A DNA stretch of 37,638 nt from Candidatus Moraniibacteriota bacterium. GTDB lineage: Bacteria; Patescibacteriota; Minisyncoccia; CAIUEV01; JAHKAQ01. The stretch is taken from contig WJJI01000013.1 of assembly GCA_014729795.1 (NCBI GenBank), positions 1 through 37,638 on the forward strand, given 5' to 3'. Shown here one piece after another: positions 1 through 8,059 of this stretch (its first letter is position 1; every line of letters starts with the position of its first letter). Below the pieces are notes generated by a model. That model was not told where the DNA came from. It worked only from the letters and a program-made list of their open reading frames with translations, and did no database searches. The position numbers and the translations under genes are program-made.

Positions 1-91
1 AGATAGCTATTCTCCAGAATAAAACCAATAAGTATTTGATTTTTAAAGTTTTTTTCTGTATATTTGTTCAGTTTAAGATCATTATTAAATT

Positions 92-1045
92 ATGTTAAAA
101 ATAATCCAACATAAAAAAGTTTATTTGATATTTTCCGGTTTATTAATGTTGGTCAGTATCATGGCTTTAAGTATATTTGGTTTAAATTTAGGTATTGACT
201 TTACCGGCGGTTCTTTGATGAGAATTCAAACCAATCAAGATCAAATAAATACTCAAGATATTAAACAGATCCTAAACCAAAAACAACAAGAACCTGAATT
301 TCAAGATATTTTAGGTAACTATACGGTGCAACCAGTGACAGAAAACCAGTTTCTAATCAAAACTACTCACTTAGAGGAAAAAGACCACCAGCAGATTCTT
401 CAAATTTTAAAAAAACAATTAAACAATAAACAAGCAAATACAGAGCAAGTTAATAATCCAATCACTGAAATCAAATACGACTCTATTGGTCCAACCATTG
501 GTAAGGAATTGAAAGGCAACGCTCAAAAAGCGATATTGGTTGTTTTAGTTGCCATAGTTATTTATATTGCTTTAGCTTTTAAAAAAGTTTCCAGTCAATT
601 AAACAAATACGAATCTTTGCGCTATGCTTTAGTTGCTATTATCGCTTTAATTCACGATATATTAATTACCCTTGGAATTTTTTCTGTTTTGGGTCATTTT
701 TATAATGTTCAAATTGATTCCTACTTTATCGCGGCTTTACTGACAATTTTGGGCTATTCGGTAAACGACACTATTATTGTGTTAGATCGAATCAGAGAAA
801 ATATTCTAAAAAAAGGCAATCAAGCTTTTGAAGCAGTTGTCAATAAAAGTGTTAATCAAGTTATTGGTCGATCTATTAACACCTCCATTACTACCTTGAT
901 TGTGCTTTTTGCTATTTTATTGTTTGGCGGAGAAACTATTTATTATTTTGTTTTAACCTTGATTATCGGGATTATTAGCGGAACCTATTCTTCGATTTTT
1001 TTAGCTAGCCCTTTATTGGTTGTATTTAAAAAACTTAAAAATTAA
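92..1045 (+). CDS. secF: Protein translocase subunit SecF
   Basis: SecF pairs with SecD to form the proton-driven membrane complex that helps pull proteins through SecYEG. The 317-residue product has the family plan. TM1 spans about residues 10-30 and is followed by GIDFTGGS at 34-41. A periplasmic P1 region follows, and five more TM segments lie after the SIGPTIGKEL motif. The hallmark segment GYSVNDTIIVLDRIREN is intact. The ATG at 92 has no Shine-Dalgarno sequence. Only 91 bases lie upstream. Two of their three frames close early and I cannot recognise a secD end there, so whether secD is adjacent is unknown. Identification is secure. Confidence 0.96.
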   Translation: MLKIIQHKKVYLIFSGLLMLVSIMALSIFGLNLGIDFTGGSLMRIQTNQDQINTQDIKQILNQKQQEPEFQDILGNYTVQPVTENQFLIKTTHLEEKDHQQILQILKKQLNNKQANTEQVNNPITEIKYDSIGPTIGKELKGNAQKAILVVLVAIVIYIALAFKKVSSQLNKYESLRYALVAIIALIHDILITLGIFSVLGHFYNVQIDSYFIAALLTILGYSVNDTIIVLDRIRENILKKGNQAFEAVVNKSVNQVIGRSINTSITTLIVLFAILLFGGETIYYFVLTLIIGIISGTYSSIFLASPLLVVFKKLKN

Positions 1046-1077
1046 GCCGTTATTTAAGCCGCTAAGTAATATTTAAA

Positions 1078-1106
1078 TTGACAATCGAACAATTTTTTAA
1101 TATATT
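1078..1106 (+). promoter_or_regulatory. Strong sigma70-type promoter upstream of the mini-ORF and 5S rRNA
   Basis: TTGACA at 1078-1083 is separated by exactly 17 bases from TATATT at 1101-1106, a near-consensus promoter. Transcription should start near 1113, which is almost exactly the ATG of the 28-residue mini-ORF and about 95 bases before the 5S rRNA. It most likely drives 5S rRNA; if so, the mini-ORF would be a leaderless 5' segment of the precursor. Confidence 0.7.
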
Positions 1107-1113
1107 GTAATTC

Positions 1114-1200
1114 ATGAAACAAAGTTTAAAATTCAGCACCACCATCATCATGCTTGCTTTGCTTATCGGAGTTGTTTTTTTAACCGCAAGCAGCTTGTAA
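1114..1200 (+). CDS. Possible 28-residue hydrophobic mini-protein
   Basis: The ATG opens a 28-codon frame ending in TAA seven bases before the 5S rRNA helix. The peptide begins MKQSLKF and continues as a hydrophobic stretch ending LTASSL. It therefore resembles a lone signal peptide or single TM segment with a positive N-terminus. The start codon sits at the predicted transcription start of the promoter at 1078-1106, so it could be translated from a leaderless transcript. I recognise no family. Chance is possible in AT-rich DNA, where hydrophobic codons are common. Confidence 0.35.
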   Translation: MKQSLKFSTTIIMLALLIGVVFLTASSL

Positions 1201-1202
1201 AA

Positions 1203-1361
1203 ACTCATGGTTCTGGTGACTCTAGCGGTAAGGCAACACCTGATCCCATCCCGAACTCAGAAGTTAAGCTTACCAGCGCCGATGGTAGCCCGCCAAAGTT
1301 TATTTAACAAAATAAGCTTTGGCGGGCAAGAGTAGGTCGTCGCCAGAACCATGGGTTTTTT
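1203..1361 (+). terminator. Terminator formed by extended 5S helix I and a T run
   Basis: The closing helix of 5S rRNA continues outward as ACTCATGG against CCATGGGT, followed by T6 at 1356-1361. This is the geometry of an intrinsic terminator whose stem is the 5S terminal helix. The downstream CDS therefore needs its own promoter or read-through. Confidence 0.5.
1207..1352 (+). rRNA. rrf: 5S ribosomal RNA with an enlarged arm
   Basis: The core is plainly 5S: ATCCCATCCCGAACTCAG, then GAAGTTAAGC, CAGCGCCGATGGTAG and AGAGTAGGTCGTCGCCAG. Helix I is formed by ATGGTTCTGG at 1207-1216 and CCAGAACCAT at 1343-1352. The molecule is about 146 bases, against roughly 115-120 in most bacteria. The excess is all in one arm, where 1288-1305 pairs with 1310-1327 over 18 continuous base pairs around an AACA loop. 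Helix I extends outward and is followed by a T run, so the transcript end probably doubles as a terminator. No 16S or 23S gene is in the window. Confidence 0.93.
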
Positions 1362-1383
1362 ATTTGCAACATTAAAAATTTCC

Positions 1384-2163
1384 ATGCATAGAAAAATCAA
1401 ACAAATCTTAATCATTCTGTTTTATCTGCTAATGTTTTCCGGCTTTATAGGTTTTTTATATTGGTATTTTACTCAACCAACATGTAATGATCAGAAACAA
1501 AATCAAGGAGAATTGGGCGTTGATTGCGGCGGTCCTTGCGCACAAACATGTCAACAAAATCCGGATCTTGAACCTTTACAAGTTCATGATCCTGAAATAA
1601 TTTCAAATCAGAACAATTATGATGTTGTTTTTTATTTAAAAAATGACAATTCCAAGTACGGATTTAATCAAATTCAATATGATTTAAACTTTTTTTCCGG
1701 TTCTGAACAATTAACCTGCTTCAGATCAGGCCAGACTTATATTTTACCCAATCAAGATCGCCCCGTAGTAGAGCTTAATATTAATTGCCCCAAAGCTCCG
1801 GATCAAGCTAAAATAACAATTAATAATCAAAGGCTTCATGAATTTAAGGATTATAATCGCCCTTCCTTAGAAATCCTAAATTTAGATTATCAACATACTC
1901 AGACCGGAGGGAGTTATTTTGAAATAATATTTCAAGTCGTTAATAGAAGTGATTACTCTTTTAAGCAAATTGATATTATTGCGGTGGTTAGGGATCAAAA
2001 TGGTCAGGCAATTGCTTTAAATCAAGGAAATATTAATTCTGTTTATACTCAAGATAAAAGAGATTTTCGTTTTTTTTGGGCCGAACCTTTTGACGGTCAA
2101 GTTAAATATGTTGACGTTGAAGCCTTTTCTGATGTTTTTTCTCTAAGCAATTTAGTTCATTAG
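1384..2163 (+). CDS. Membrane-anchored Cys-rich extracytoplasmic protein (CPR type)
   Basis: The ATG at 1384 gives a 259-residue protein with a short basic N-terminus, one TM segment (about residues 5-28) and an extracytoplasmic body. An in-frame ATG at 1351 lies inside the 3' end of 5S rRNA, before its terminator T run, so I reject it. Just after the membrane comes a Cys cluster, CNDQKQNQGELGVDCGGPC followed by AQTC. I recognise this as a recurring signature of secreted proteins in Patescibacteria. The rest looks like two beta-sandwich repeats (about residues 60-140 and 160-255), resembling FxLYD-like domains. The function is unknown; a surface or envelope role is inferred from topology. It ends two bases before murC. 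Confidence 0.8.
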   Translation: MHRKIKQILIILFYLLMFSGFIGFLYWYFTQPTCNDQKQNQGELGVDCGGPCAQTCQQNPDLEPLQVHDPEIISNQNNYDVVFYLKNDNSKYGFNQIQYDLNFFSGSEQLTCFRSGQTYILPNQDRPVVELNINCPKAPDQAKITINNQRLHEFKDYNRPSLEILNLDYQHTQTGGSYFEIIFQVVNRSDYSFKQIDIIAVVRDQNGQAIALNQGNINSVYTQDKRDFRFFWAEPFDGQVKYVDVEAFSDVFSLSNLVH

Positions 2164-2165
2164 TC

Positions 2166-3563
2166 GTGAATAAAATATTTAACCTTAACAAGCTTAAAAA
2201 AATTCATCTTGTTGGTATTAAAGGCGTGGCCATGACAGCCTTGGCTGAGATTTTAACCGACTCGGGAATTCACGTTAGTGGTTCTGATTCCCAGGATGTT
2301 TTTTTTACTGATGAACAACTAAAAAATAAAAAAATTCAAGTTTATGAAAATTTTCTATCAAGCAACCTGAAACCAGATTGTGATTTGGTTGTTTATTCAA
2401 CCGCTTATAATCAAGATAATCCAATTATACAAAAGGCGCTGACATTAAAAATACCTTCAATCAACTATGCAGAATTTATCGCTCAGTTATTCAATCGTAA
2501 ACATGGAATCGCGGTTTGCGGTACTCATGGAAAAACCACCACTACAGGCATGATCGCTCATATTTTAGCAAAAGCCGGTTTAAGTCCAACCGCTATTGTT
2601 GGGAGTCGAGTCAATAATTGGAAAACTAGCTCATTAACCGGATCTAGTGATTTTTTTGTTTTAGAGGCCGATGAATATCAAAATAAATTTCAATATTTAA
2701 AACCCAAATTGGTAATCTTAACAAATGTTGATTATGATCATCCCGACTTCTTTAAAAATCAAGAGCACTATCAGCAAACTTTTCTAAATTTTTTAAAAAG
2801 CATTCCCAAAAAAGGTTATTTGATTTATAATAAATCTGACAAGGTTAGCTACACTTTATCCAAAAAAATTAACTGCCAAAAAGTCAGCTTCAGTTATAAT
2901 TGGAAACAATCGGCAATTTATCAAGTTAAATCAAGAACCACTAACCAAACAAAAACATTGCAAGTTATTAAATTCAAGGGTCCTGATCAGCAAAATTTTA
3001 CATTAAAAATCAGATTATTCGGCCGGCATAATGCTTTAAATGCTTTGGCTGCAATTGCCGCCGCGAAAGTGTTAAAAATTGACGAACAAACCGCCTGTTC
3101 GTATCTTATTAGTTTTAAGTCAAGTCAACGTCGTTTTCAGTACATGGGAATCTTCAAAGATACAAAATTGTTTGATGATTACGCTCACCATCCTAATGAA
3201 ATCATGGCTACCTATGAATCAGCTCGGGAAAGATTTCCGGAACAAGAAATAATCGTGGCTTTTCACCCCCATACTTTTACCCGAACTAAAAGTTTATTTC
3301 AAGAATTTGTCCATGCTTTATCCGGAATTGATCAAGTTTATATTATAGATATTTATGGTTCAGCTCGAGAAAAACCCGGTAAAATAAAGGTTCATTCTCA
3401 AGATTTAGTAAACGCAATTAACCGAAATAATGGTCAGGCCTATTATTGTAAAAACATGCAAAAACTTGCTCAGAAAGTAAGAAAAAAATCTAAACCTAAT
3501 CAAATTTTCATAACCATGGGAGCAGGGGATATTTGGAAGGTGCATGCCATGATAAAAAAATAA
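2166..3563 (+). CDS. murC: UDP-N-acetylmuramate--L-alanine ligase
   Basis: MurC adds L-alanine to UDP-MurNAc, the first peptide step of peptidoglycan synthesis. The 465-residue product has the three Mur-ligase domains. These show an N-terminal Rossmann segment (VGIKGVAMTALAEIL, with GVAM where most have G(V/I)GM), the ATP-binding GTHGKTTTTG near residue 119, and the C-terminal DDYAHHPNEI near 337 followed by FHPHTFTRTK. The start is GTG, two bases after the previous stop, which implies co-transcription. The next gene is murB, giving the usual C-B pairing. Mpl is a related alternative, but length and motifs favour MurC. Confidence 0.92.
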   Translation: MNKIFNLNKLKKIHLVGIKGVAMTALAEILTDSGIHVSGSDSQDVFFTDEQLKNKKIQVYENFLSSNLKPDCDLVVYSTAYNQDNPIIQKALTLKIPSINYAEFIAQLFNRKHGIAVCGTHGKTTTTGMIAHILAKAGLSPTAIVGSRVNNWKTSSLTGSSDFFVLEADEYQNKFQYLKPKLVILTNVDYDHPDFFKNQEHYQQTFLNFLKSIPKKGYLIYNKSDKVSYTLSKKINCQKVSFSYNWKQSAIYQVKSRTTNQTKTLQVIKFKGPDQQNFTLKIRLFGRHNALNALAAIAAAKVLKIDEQTACSYLISFKSSQRRFQYMGIFKDTKLFDDYAHHPNEIMATYESARERFPEQEIIVAFHPHTFTRTKSLFQEFVHALSGIDQVYIIDIYGSAREKPGKIKVHSQDLVNAINRNNGQAYYCKNMQKLAQKVRKKSKPNQIFITMGAGDIWKVHAMIKK

Positions 3564-3613
3564 TCGATATTATCTGAAAATTAACTTATAAATTTTTCAA
3601 TCAAATAAAGACA

Positions 3614-4606
3614 ATGTATGAAATAAAAGAAAATTTTAATGTTGGCGCTCTTACCACTTTTAAAGTTGATGCCAAAGCAAAGTATTATGTGGTTATCCAA
3701 AATTTAGATGACATTGAAAAGCTTTTTCGTGAAATAAAGCAATCAGGTTTACCATATTTTTTTCTCGGTGGCGGTAGTAATACATTATTCAATTCAGCTG
3801 GTTACAATGGTTGGGTAATCAACCTAATGGCAGATCAAATTGAAACCGATGAAAATTTGTTTGATGTCGAAGCCGGTTGCGATTTAAATAAATTAATCAA
3901 AACTTCAATAAAAGCCGGCTATGCCGGACTTCATAAATTAATCGGTATCCCGGGCACTGTCGCGGGAGCAATCAGAGGCAATGCTGGCGCTTTTGGCCAA
4001 AGTATTAGCAGCTTTGTTAAAGAAGTTTTATTTTTTGATTGCCAAAGATTAAATTTTGGATCCCTTGACTATAAACAATGTCATTTTCAGTATCGTCAAA
4101 GTGTTTTTTCCACGAAAAAACATTTTTTAATATTACGCGCTCGTTTAGAACTAAAACAAAAAGCTACCAGCAAATTAGATCAAGAAATTAAACAAATAAA
4201 ACAACAAAGAAAAAATATGATCCATTACAAATTTCCTTCGGCTGGGAGTGTTTTTAAAAATATTCCCCTGGAGCAAATTAAAAAAAATCCTCATTACCAA
4301 GGCGTTCAAGGAGAAAAAGAACTAAAAAAACTCATTAAAGAATACTATTATGATCGAGACTTGAAAAAACAAAATCAAAAAATTTCCGATATAAAAGTCA
4401 TACCCGCTGGTTATTTAATTGAAAAAGTAGGTTTAGCTGGCAGAATTATTGGTCGCGCGGAAATTCCCCAAGAGCATTGCAATGTTATTTACAATTTAGG
4501 CAAAGCAACTTCCAATGAGATTATACAATTAATGAGCTTTGCCAAAGCCAGAGTTCGAGATGAATATGGAATTTTACTTAATGAAGAGCTTGTTTTCGTA
4601 TCTTAA
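3614..4606 (+). CDS. murB: UDP-N-acetylenolpyruvoylglucosamine reductase
   Basis: MurB is the FAD enzyme that reduces UDP-GlcNAc-enolpyruvate to UDP-MurNAc with NADPH. The 330-residue product has the FAD-binding GGGSNTLF near residue 52, GIPGTVAGAIRGNAGAFG near 117, the YRQSVF segment, and SAGSVFKN near 209, whose second Ser fits the catalytic proton donor. The C-terminus carries the conserved Glu (NEELVFV). Between SAGSVFKN and IPAGYLIEKVGLAG is a charged insertion of about 45 residues that most MurBs lack. It follows murC by 50 bases. Its last 26 bases overlap a hydrophobic mini-ORF in another frame. Confidence 0.94.
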   Translation: MYEIKENFNVGALTTFKVDAKAKYYVVIQNLDDIEKLFREIKQSGLPYFFLGGGSNTLFNSAGYNGWVINLMADQIETDENLFDVEAGCDLNKLIKTSIKAGYAGLHKLIGIPGTVAGAIRGNAGAFGQSISSFVKEVLFFDCQRLNFGSLDYKQCHFQYRQSVFSTKKHFLILRARLELKQKATSKLDQEIKQIKQQRKNMIHYKFPSAGSVFKNIPLEQIKKNPHYQGVQGEKELKKLIKEYYYDRDLKKQNQKISDIKVIPAGYLIEKVGLAGRIIGRAEIPQEHCNVIYNLGKATSNEIIQLMSFAKARVRDEYGILLNEELVFVS

Positions 4607-4658
4607 AATTTTAATCATCGCTTCATCCTTTTTATTTTTAATCATCATCCTAAGCTAA
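4581..4658 (+). CDS. Possible 25-residue membrane mini-protein coupled to the next gene
   Basis: The ATG at 4581 lies inside the end of murB in another frame and opens 25 codons. The peptide starts MKSLFSYLK and continues as an unbroken hydrophobic run ending IIILS, an N-in single TM segment. Its TAA shares its final A with the ATG of the following glycosyltransferase (TAATG), the classic layout for translational coupling. I recognise no family. It could be a genuine small membrane protein or a leader cistron that delivers ribosomes to the next start. Its composition alone is not decisive. Confidence 0.4.
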   Translation: MKSLFSYLKILIIASSFLFLIIILS

Positions 4659-5692
4659 TGAGTCTATTTTTAATTTGGTTTTTTTTAATTGTATTTTTTT
4701 CTCTACTGGTTTTTTTCAAAGCCGAAAAAAAAATTAAATCTAAGTTATCTCATAATTCTCAAGCCATGAATCAACAAAAAAGGATTGGCGGAGTTTGGCT
4801 TACTCTTATTTTTTCATTATTTCTTAATATTCAATATTATTTTTTGCAGGATTTTCCAATCCTAAGAAAAGATTATCTTAGTATTATCTTTGCCATTATC
4901 ATAATACTTTTTATTGGCATTTGGGATGATTTAAAAAAGGCAACAGCTTTGATTCAAATTTTATTTCAAAGCGGAATCGCCTTAGTTTTTATTATAGCTC
5001 AAGCAACGGTTGATCATGTTGGGCTGCCTTTTTATGGAGAATGGGAATTTTCTTGGTTATTGAGTTGGTTGGTTACGTTTTTTTGGTTTTTATTGGTTAT
5101 CAATGCTTTTAACTGGCTGGATGGTGTCAATGGATTAGCTCCCGGAGTGAGCATAATCGTTTTCTTCTTTTTATTATTGCTTAGTATTTCAAAAATCGCT
5201 TTGCAACCGGCCACTTCAATATTGATAATTTCTATAATAGCGATTCTTTTAGTGTTTTTAGGCTTTAATTTTTCCGGTAGGTTAACTTTGGGTAGTACGG
5301 GCAGCTTATTAATAGGAACTTTAATGGCATTATTCTCAATTTATTTAGGCGGGAAAATAATTACTTTAACTATTATTTTAATATTGATATTTTTAGATTT
5401 TTCTCTGGTGGTTTTCAAAAGAATCCTTCAAAAACAAAAACCTTGGCTTGGTGGTGATCGACAACATCTACATTACTTTTTAATTGATCAAGGTTATTCT
5501 CAAAGATTTGTTTATTTTTTTTATTTCTTCTTAACTTTCATTTTCGGTTTGTTGGCTATGAGTTTACAATTTTCTTGGTATAAACTACCAATATTTTTGT
5601 TTTTACTTGCCTTGCTTTTAATAGTGTTCTTTTTGCTCAAAATTAAATATTTCCAAATTCCTAAAAATTACTCAAAAAAAATAAAACCATAA
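4658..5692 (+). CDS. WecA/TagO-like polyprenyl-phosphate GlcNAc(MurNAc)-1-phosphate transferase
   Basis: Members of glycosyltransferase family 4 transfer a sugar-1-phosphate from a UDP-sugar to undecaprenyl phosphate, starting the assembly of wall polymers. This 344-residue protein is almost entirely TM helices. It has the Asp pair of the first cytoplasmic loop (GIWDDLKKA, D90-D91), NAFNWLDGVNGL at 149-160 and the loop DRQHLHYFL from 267. The HLH form of the last motif resembles WecA/TagO more than MraY. It follows murC-murB, so a wall or surface polysaccharide role is likely. The usual DGxDGL is DGVNGL here. MraY cannot be fully excluded. Confidence 0.85.
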   Translation: MSLFLIWFFLIVFFSLLVFFKAEKKIKSKLSHNSQAMNQQKRIGGVWLTLIFSLFLNIQYYFLQDFPILRKDYLSIIFAIIIILFIGIWDDLKKATALIQILFQSGIALVFIIAQATVDHVGLPFYGEWEFSWLLSWLVTFFWFLLVINAFNWLDGVNGLAPGVSIIVFFFLLLLSISKIALQPATSILIISIIAILLVFLGFNFSGRLTLGSTGSLLIGTLMALFSIYLGGKIITLTIILILIFLDFSLVVFKRILQKQKPWLGGDRQHLHYFLIDQGYSQRFVYFFYFFLTFIFGLLAMSLQFSWYKLPIFLFLLALLLIVFFLLKIKYFQIPKNYSKKIKP

Positions 5693-5718
5693 TAATGATT
5701 TTACTTTAAAGCAAACTG

Positions 5719-5736
5719 TTGCCTTTTTTTAGGCAA
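5719..5736. terminator. Small hairpin between convergent genes
   Basis: TTGCCT (5719-5724) and AGGCAA (5731-5736) form a 6-bp stem around T6, between the glycosyltransferase and recG ends. Neither strand has a proper T tract after the stem, so this is only a weak terminator candidate for the convergent pair. Confidence 0.25.
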
Positions 5737-5755
5737 AAAATGAAAATTTCATTAT

Positions 5756-7873
5756 TTATTCAAAATGCACTTTATTGAATTTTTGAACTTTGTATAAAAG
5801 CTTAGGGTTTTTTATTAAATTTGGATCTTTTAGGGTTAATTGTTCAGCCAGTTGTTTAGAGGTTTTAATCAATTCTAAATTATCTAAAGTCGCGATAGTA
5901 AAATTTGAAAAACCAGACTGTCTTTGGCCTAAAAATTCACCCGGGCCCCTTAGCCTTAAATCCTTTTGAGCTAACTCAAAACCACTCTCAGATGCTTCTA
6001 GGTATTTTAATCTTTTCCAGGTTTTAATTGAATTTGAATCAGTAAAAAGCAAGCAAAACGACTGGTAAGCTCCTCTACCTACTCTGCCTCTAAATTGATG
6101 CAGTTGAGCCAAACCAAACCTTTCCGCTCCTTCAATAACCATGATGGTGGCGTTAGGCACGTCAACCCCCACTTCAATAACCGAAGTGGCTACTAAAATT
6201 GCAATTTTATTGTTCAAAAAACCCTTCATCACGGTTTGTTTTTCTCTGGGTTTTAACCTGCCATGCAGTAAACCAATTTCTATATCCGGAAATATTTGTT
6301 TGCTTAGTTTTTGATATTCATGTTCCGCTGCTTTGGTTTCCAAAACAGTTGATTCTTCAATCAAGGGGCATATTACAAAAGCTTGCCTTCCTTGATTAAT
6401 TTGATCTTTAATAAAAGCATAAGCTTGACTTCTTTTTTCCTGGGTAACTACTTTGGTAATTATCTTTTTTCTGCCTCGGGGTAATTGCTTGATTATGGAT
6501 AAACTCAAATCTCCAAAAAGAGTTAACGCTAGACTCCGCGGAATCGGAGTGGCGGTCATTGATAATAAGTGGGGAATTTTTTCTTGTTTATTTTTGCAAA
6601 AATTATTTATAATTTGTGATCTTTGTTCCACTCCAAAACGATGTTGCTCATCAATGATAGCTAAACTTAAATTTTTAAAATTAATTTTTTGTTGAATAAT
6701 CGAGTGGGTGCCAATCATAACTTTTACGTTTCCTTTTTTTATCAAAGCAATCAATCGTTCTTTTTTGATTTTTGTAGGATTTTGTAGGATTTTTAGTTTT
6801 CCTGTTTTCGTAATCTTAAAATTTACCCAACTTTGTGAGTTGGTTAATAAACCAACCGCGATTGAATAGTTAGTAACTAACTTAATCAGTGTTTGATAAT
6901 GCTGGCTAGCCAAAATCTCGCTAGGCACCATCAAAGCAGCTTGAGTATTATTTAAAGCCACGTTAACACAGGCTAGCATTGCAACAATTGTTTTACCCGA
7001 ACCCACATCACCCTCAAGCAATCGATTCATTGGATTCTGTTTATCCAAGTCAGACAATATTTCCCATAAAGCAATTTTTTGATCATTAGTTAATTTAAAA
7101 TTTAAACTTTTTAGGAATTTTTTAATAATAGGAATTTTTTTAGAAATTTTTCTAGCTTGATTTTTTTGCCATAAATTTTTTTTTAATTCGTAGTTTAAAT
7201 GAAAAATAAACAATTCATTAAAGGCTAATCTTTTTTTAGCTTGAGAAATTTCAAGTTTGTTTTTGGGAAAATGAATTTTAGTGATTGCCTGATCCAGACT
7301 TAACAAATTTGCTTTTTTTAAAATCCAATCAGGAAGAAAATCATCTAGATAAGGTAAATATTGAAGAGCTTGCTTTAAAATAAAGCGGATCATTTTAGGA
7401 GTAATACCTCGAGTTACGCTATATACCGGAATTAATGGTTGATTATTTTGATTATTTTCCAGAATAGGTTCAAAAGATGGAGCTTGAAAAATCAACTTAT
7501 TTTTAATTATTTTAGGTTTACCCTGAAAACGATATTCAATTGCTTTTTTTAAAGTTTGTTTAAGATAGGGCTGATTATACCAAACTGTTTCAATACTGCC
7601 TGATTCATCGCTAATAATTGCTTTTGTTATAACCATTTTCCGATACGGACTTCGAATATTACAGATATTAAAAATTTTACCCTGAATCGTAGCTTTAGTT
7701 TCAGGTTTTAAATTTTTAATTAATTGAATATTGGAAAAATCATCCCATCGAAAAGGAAAATAGAATAATAAATCTTCTATTGTTTCAATCCCAAGTTGAG
7801 CAAGTAAGTTATAATTTTTTATTCCCACCCCTCTTAATTCATCTATTGATATTTGTAATTTTTTCTTGGTCAT
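5756..7873 (-). CDS. recG: ATP-dependent DNA helicase RecG
   Basis: RecG remodels stalled replication forks and branch-migrates Holliday junctions. The product has the N-terminal wedge region (DELRGVGIKNYNLLAQLGI, then DLLFYFPFRWDDF). The helicase core follows with Walker A EGDVGSGKT near residue 290, the family-specific DEQHRFGVEQR, MTATPIPRSL, and motif VI as QFRGRVGRG. The frame is open back to an ATG at 7945. I prefer the ATG at 7873 (705 residues, MTKKKLQISIDELRGVG) because family members start about 10-20 residues before the GVG motif. The stretch from 7945 also shows no conserved content. The gene lies downstream of tRNA-Ser on the same strand and may be co-transcribed with it. Confidence 0.94.
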   Translation of the reverse strand: MTKKKLQISIDELRGVGIKNYNLLAQLGIETIEDLLFYFPFRWDDFSNIQLIKNLKPETKATIQGKIFNICNIRSPYRKMVITKAIISDESGSIETVWYNQPYLKQTLKKAIEYRFQGKPKIIKNKLIFQAPSFEPILENNQNNQPLIPVYSVTRGITPKMIRFILKQALQYLPYLDDFLPDWILKKANLLSLDQAITKIHFPKNKLEISQAKKRLAFNELFIFHLNYELKKNLWQKNQARKISKKIPIIKKFLKSLNFKLTNDQKIALWEILSDLDKQNPMNRLLEGDVGSGKTIVAMLACVNVALNNTQAALMVPSEILASQHYQTLIKLVTNYSIAVGLLTNSQSWVNFKITKTGKLKILQNPTKIKKERLIALIKKGNVKVMIGTHSIIQQKINFKNLSLAIIDEQHRFGVEQRSQIINNFCKNKQEKIPHLLSMTATPIPRSLALTLFGDLSLSIIKQLPRGRKKIITKVVTQEKRSQAYAFIKDQINQGRQAFVICPLIEESTVLETKAAEHEYQKLSKQIFPDIEIGLLHGRLKPREKQTVMKGFLNNKIAILVATSVIEVGVDVPNATIMVIEGAERFGLAQLHQFRGRVGRGAYQSFCLLFTDSNSIKTWKRLKYLEASESGFELAQKDLRLRGPGEFLGQRQSGFSNFTIATLDNLELIKTSKQLAEQLTLKDPNLIKNPKLLYKVQKFNKVHFE

Positions 7874-7972
7874 TATTAAGATTCTAGTAGCATCCTGATT
7901 GATTTTAACCAAAATCTGGGTCAAAGTTATTGCGGTAAGCGCCAATCAATAAAGATTATTGAATACAAGTTG

Positions 7973-8059
7973 CGGAGGCGAAGGGATTCGAACCCCTGGC
8001 ACCCTTGCGGGCGCTCCGGTTTTCAAGACCGGCGCATTCGACCACTCTGCCACGCCTCC
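7973..8059 (-). tRNA. tRNA-Ser (anticodon UGA)
   Basis: The reverse strand folds as a class II tRNA of 87 bases. The acceptor stem is GGAGGCG with CGCCTCC, the T-loop is GGTTCGAATCC, and there is a long variable arm (GCGCCCGCAAGGGTGC), as expected for serine. The anticodon loop is CTTGAAA, with TGA complementary to 8023-8025, reading UCA and UCG. The discriminator is G. The following bases are CAA, so CCA is not encoded and must be added. Confidence 0.96.

Noticed and set aside
1-91. Possible end of secD
   Set aside because: No SecD C-terminal motif is visible in the short open stretches; the region is too short to judge.
90-100. TTATGTTAAAA at the secF start resembles a XerD half-site
   Set aside because: The left arm and centre show no dif-like symmetry, and the bases include the secF start codon; chance match in AT-rich DNA.
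1351-1383. ATG at 1351 as start of the Cys-rich protein
   Set aside because: It lies within the 3' end of 5S rRNA and before the terminator T run; the ATG at 1384 gives a normal signal-anchor start.
7874-7945. Upstream ATG for RecG
   Set aside because: The added 24 residues have no family similarity; the start at 7873 fits the usual distance to the GVG motif. Not excluded.
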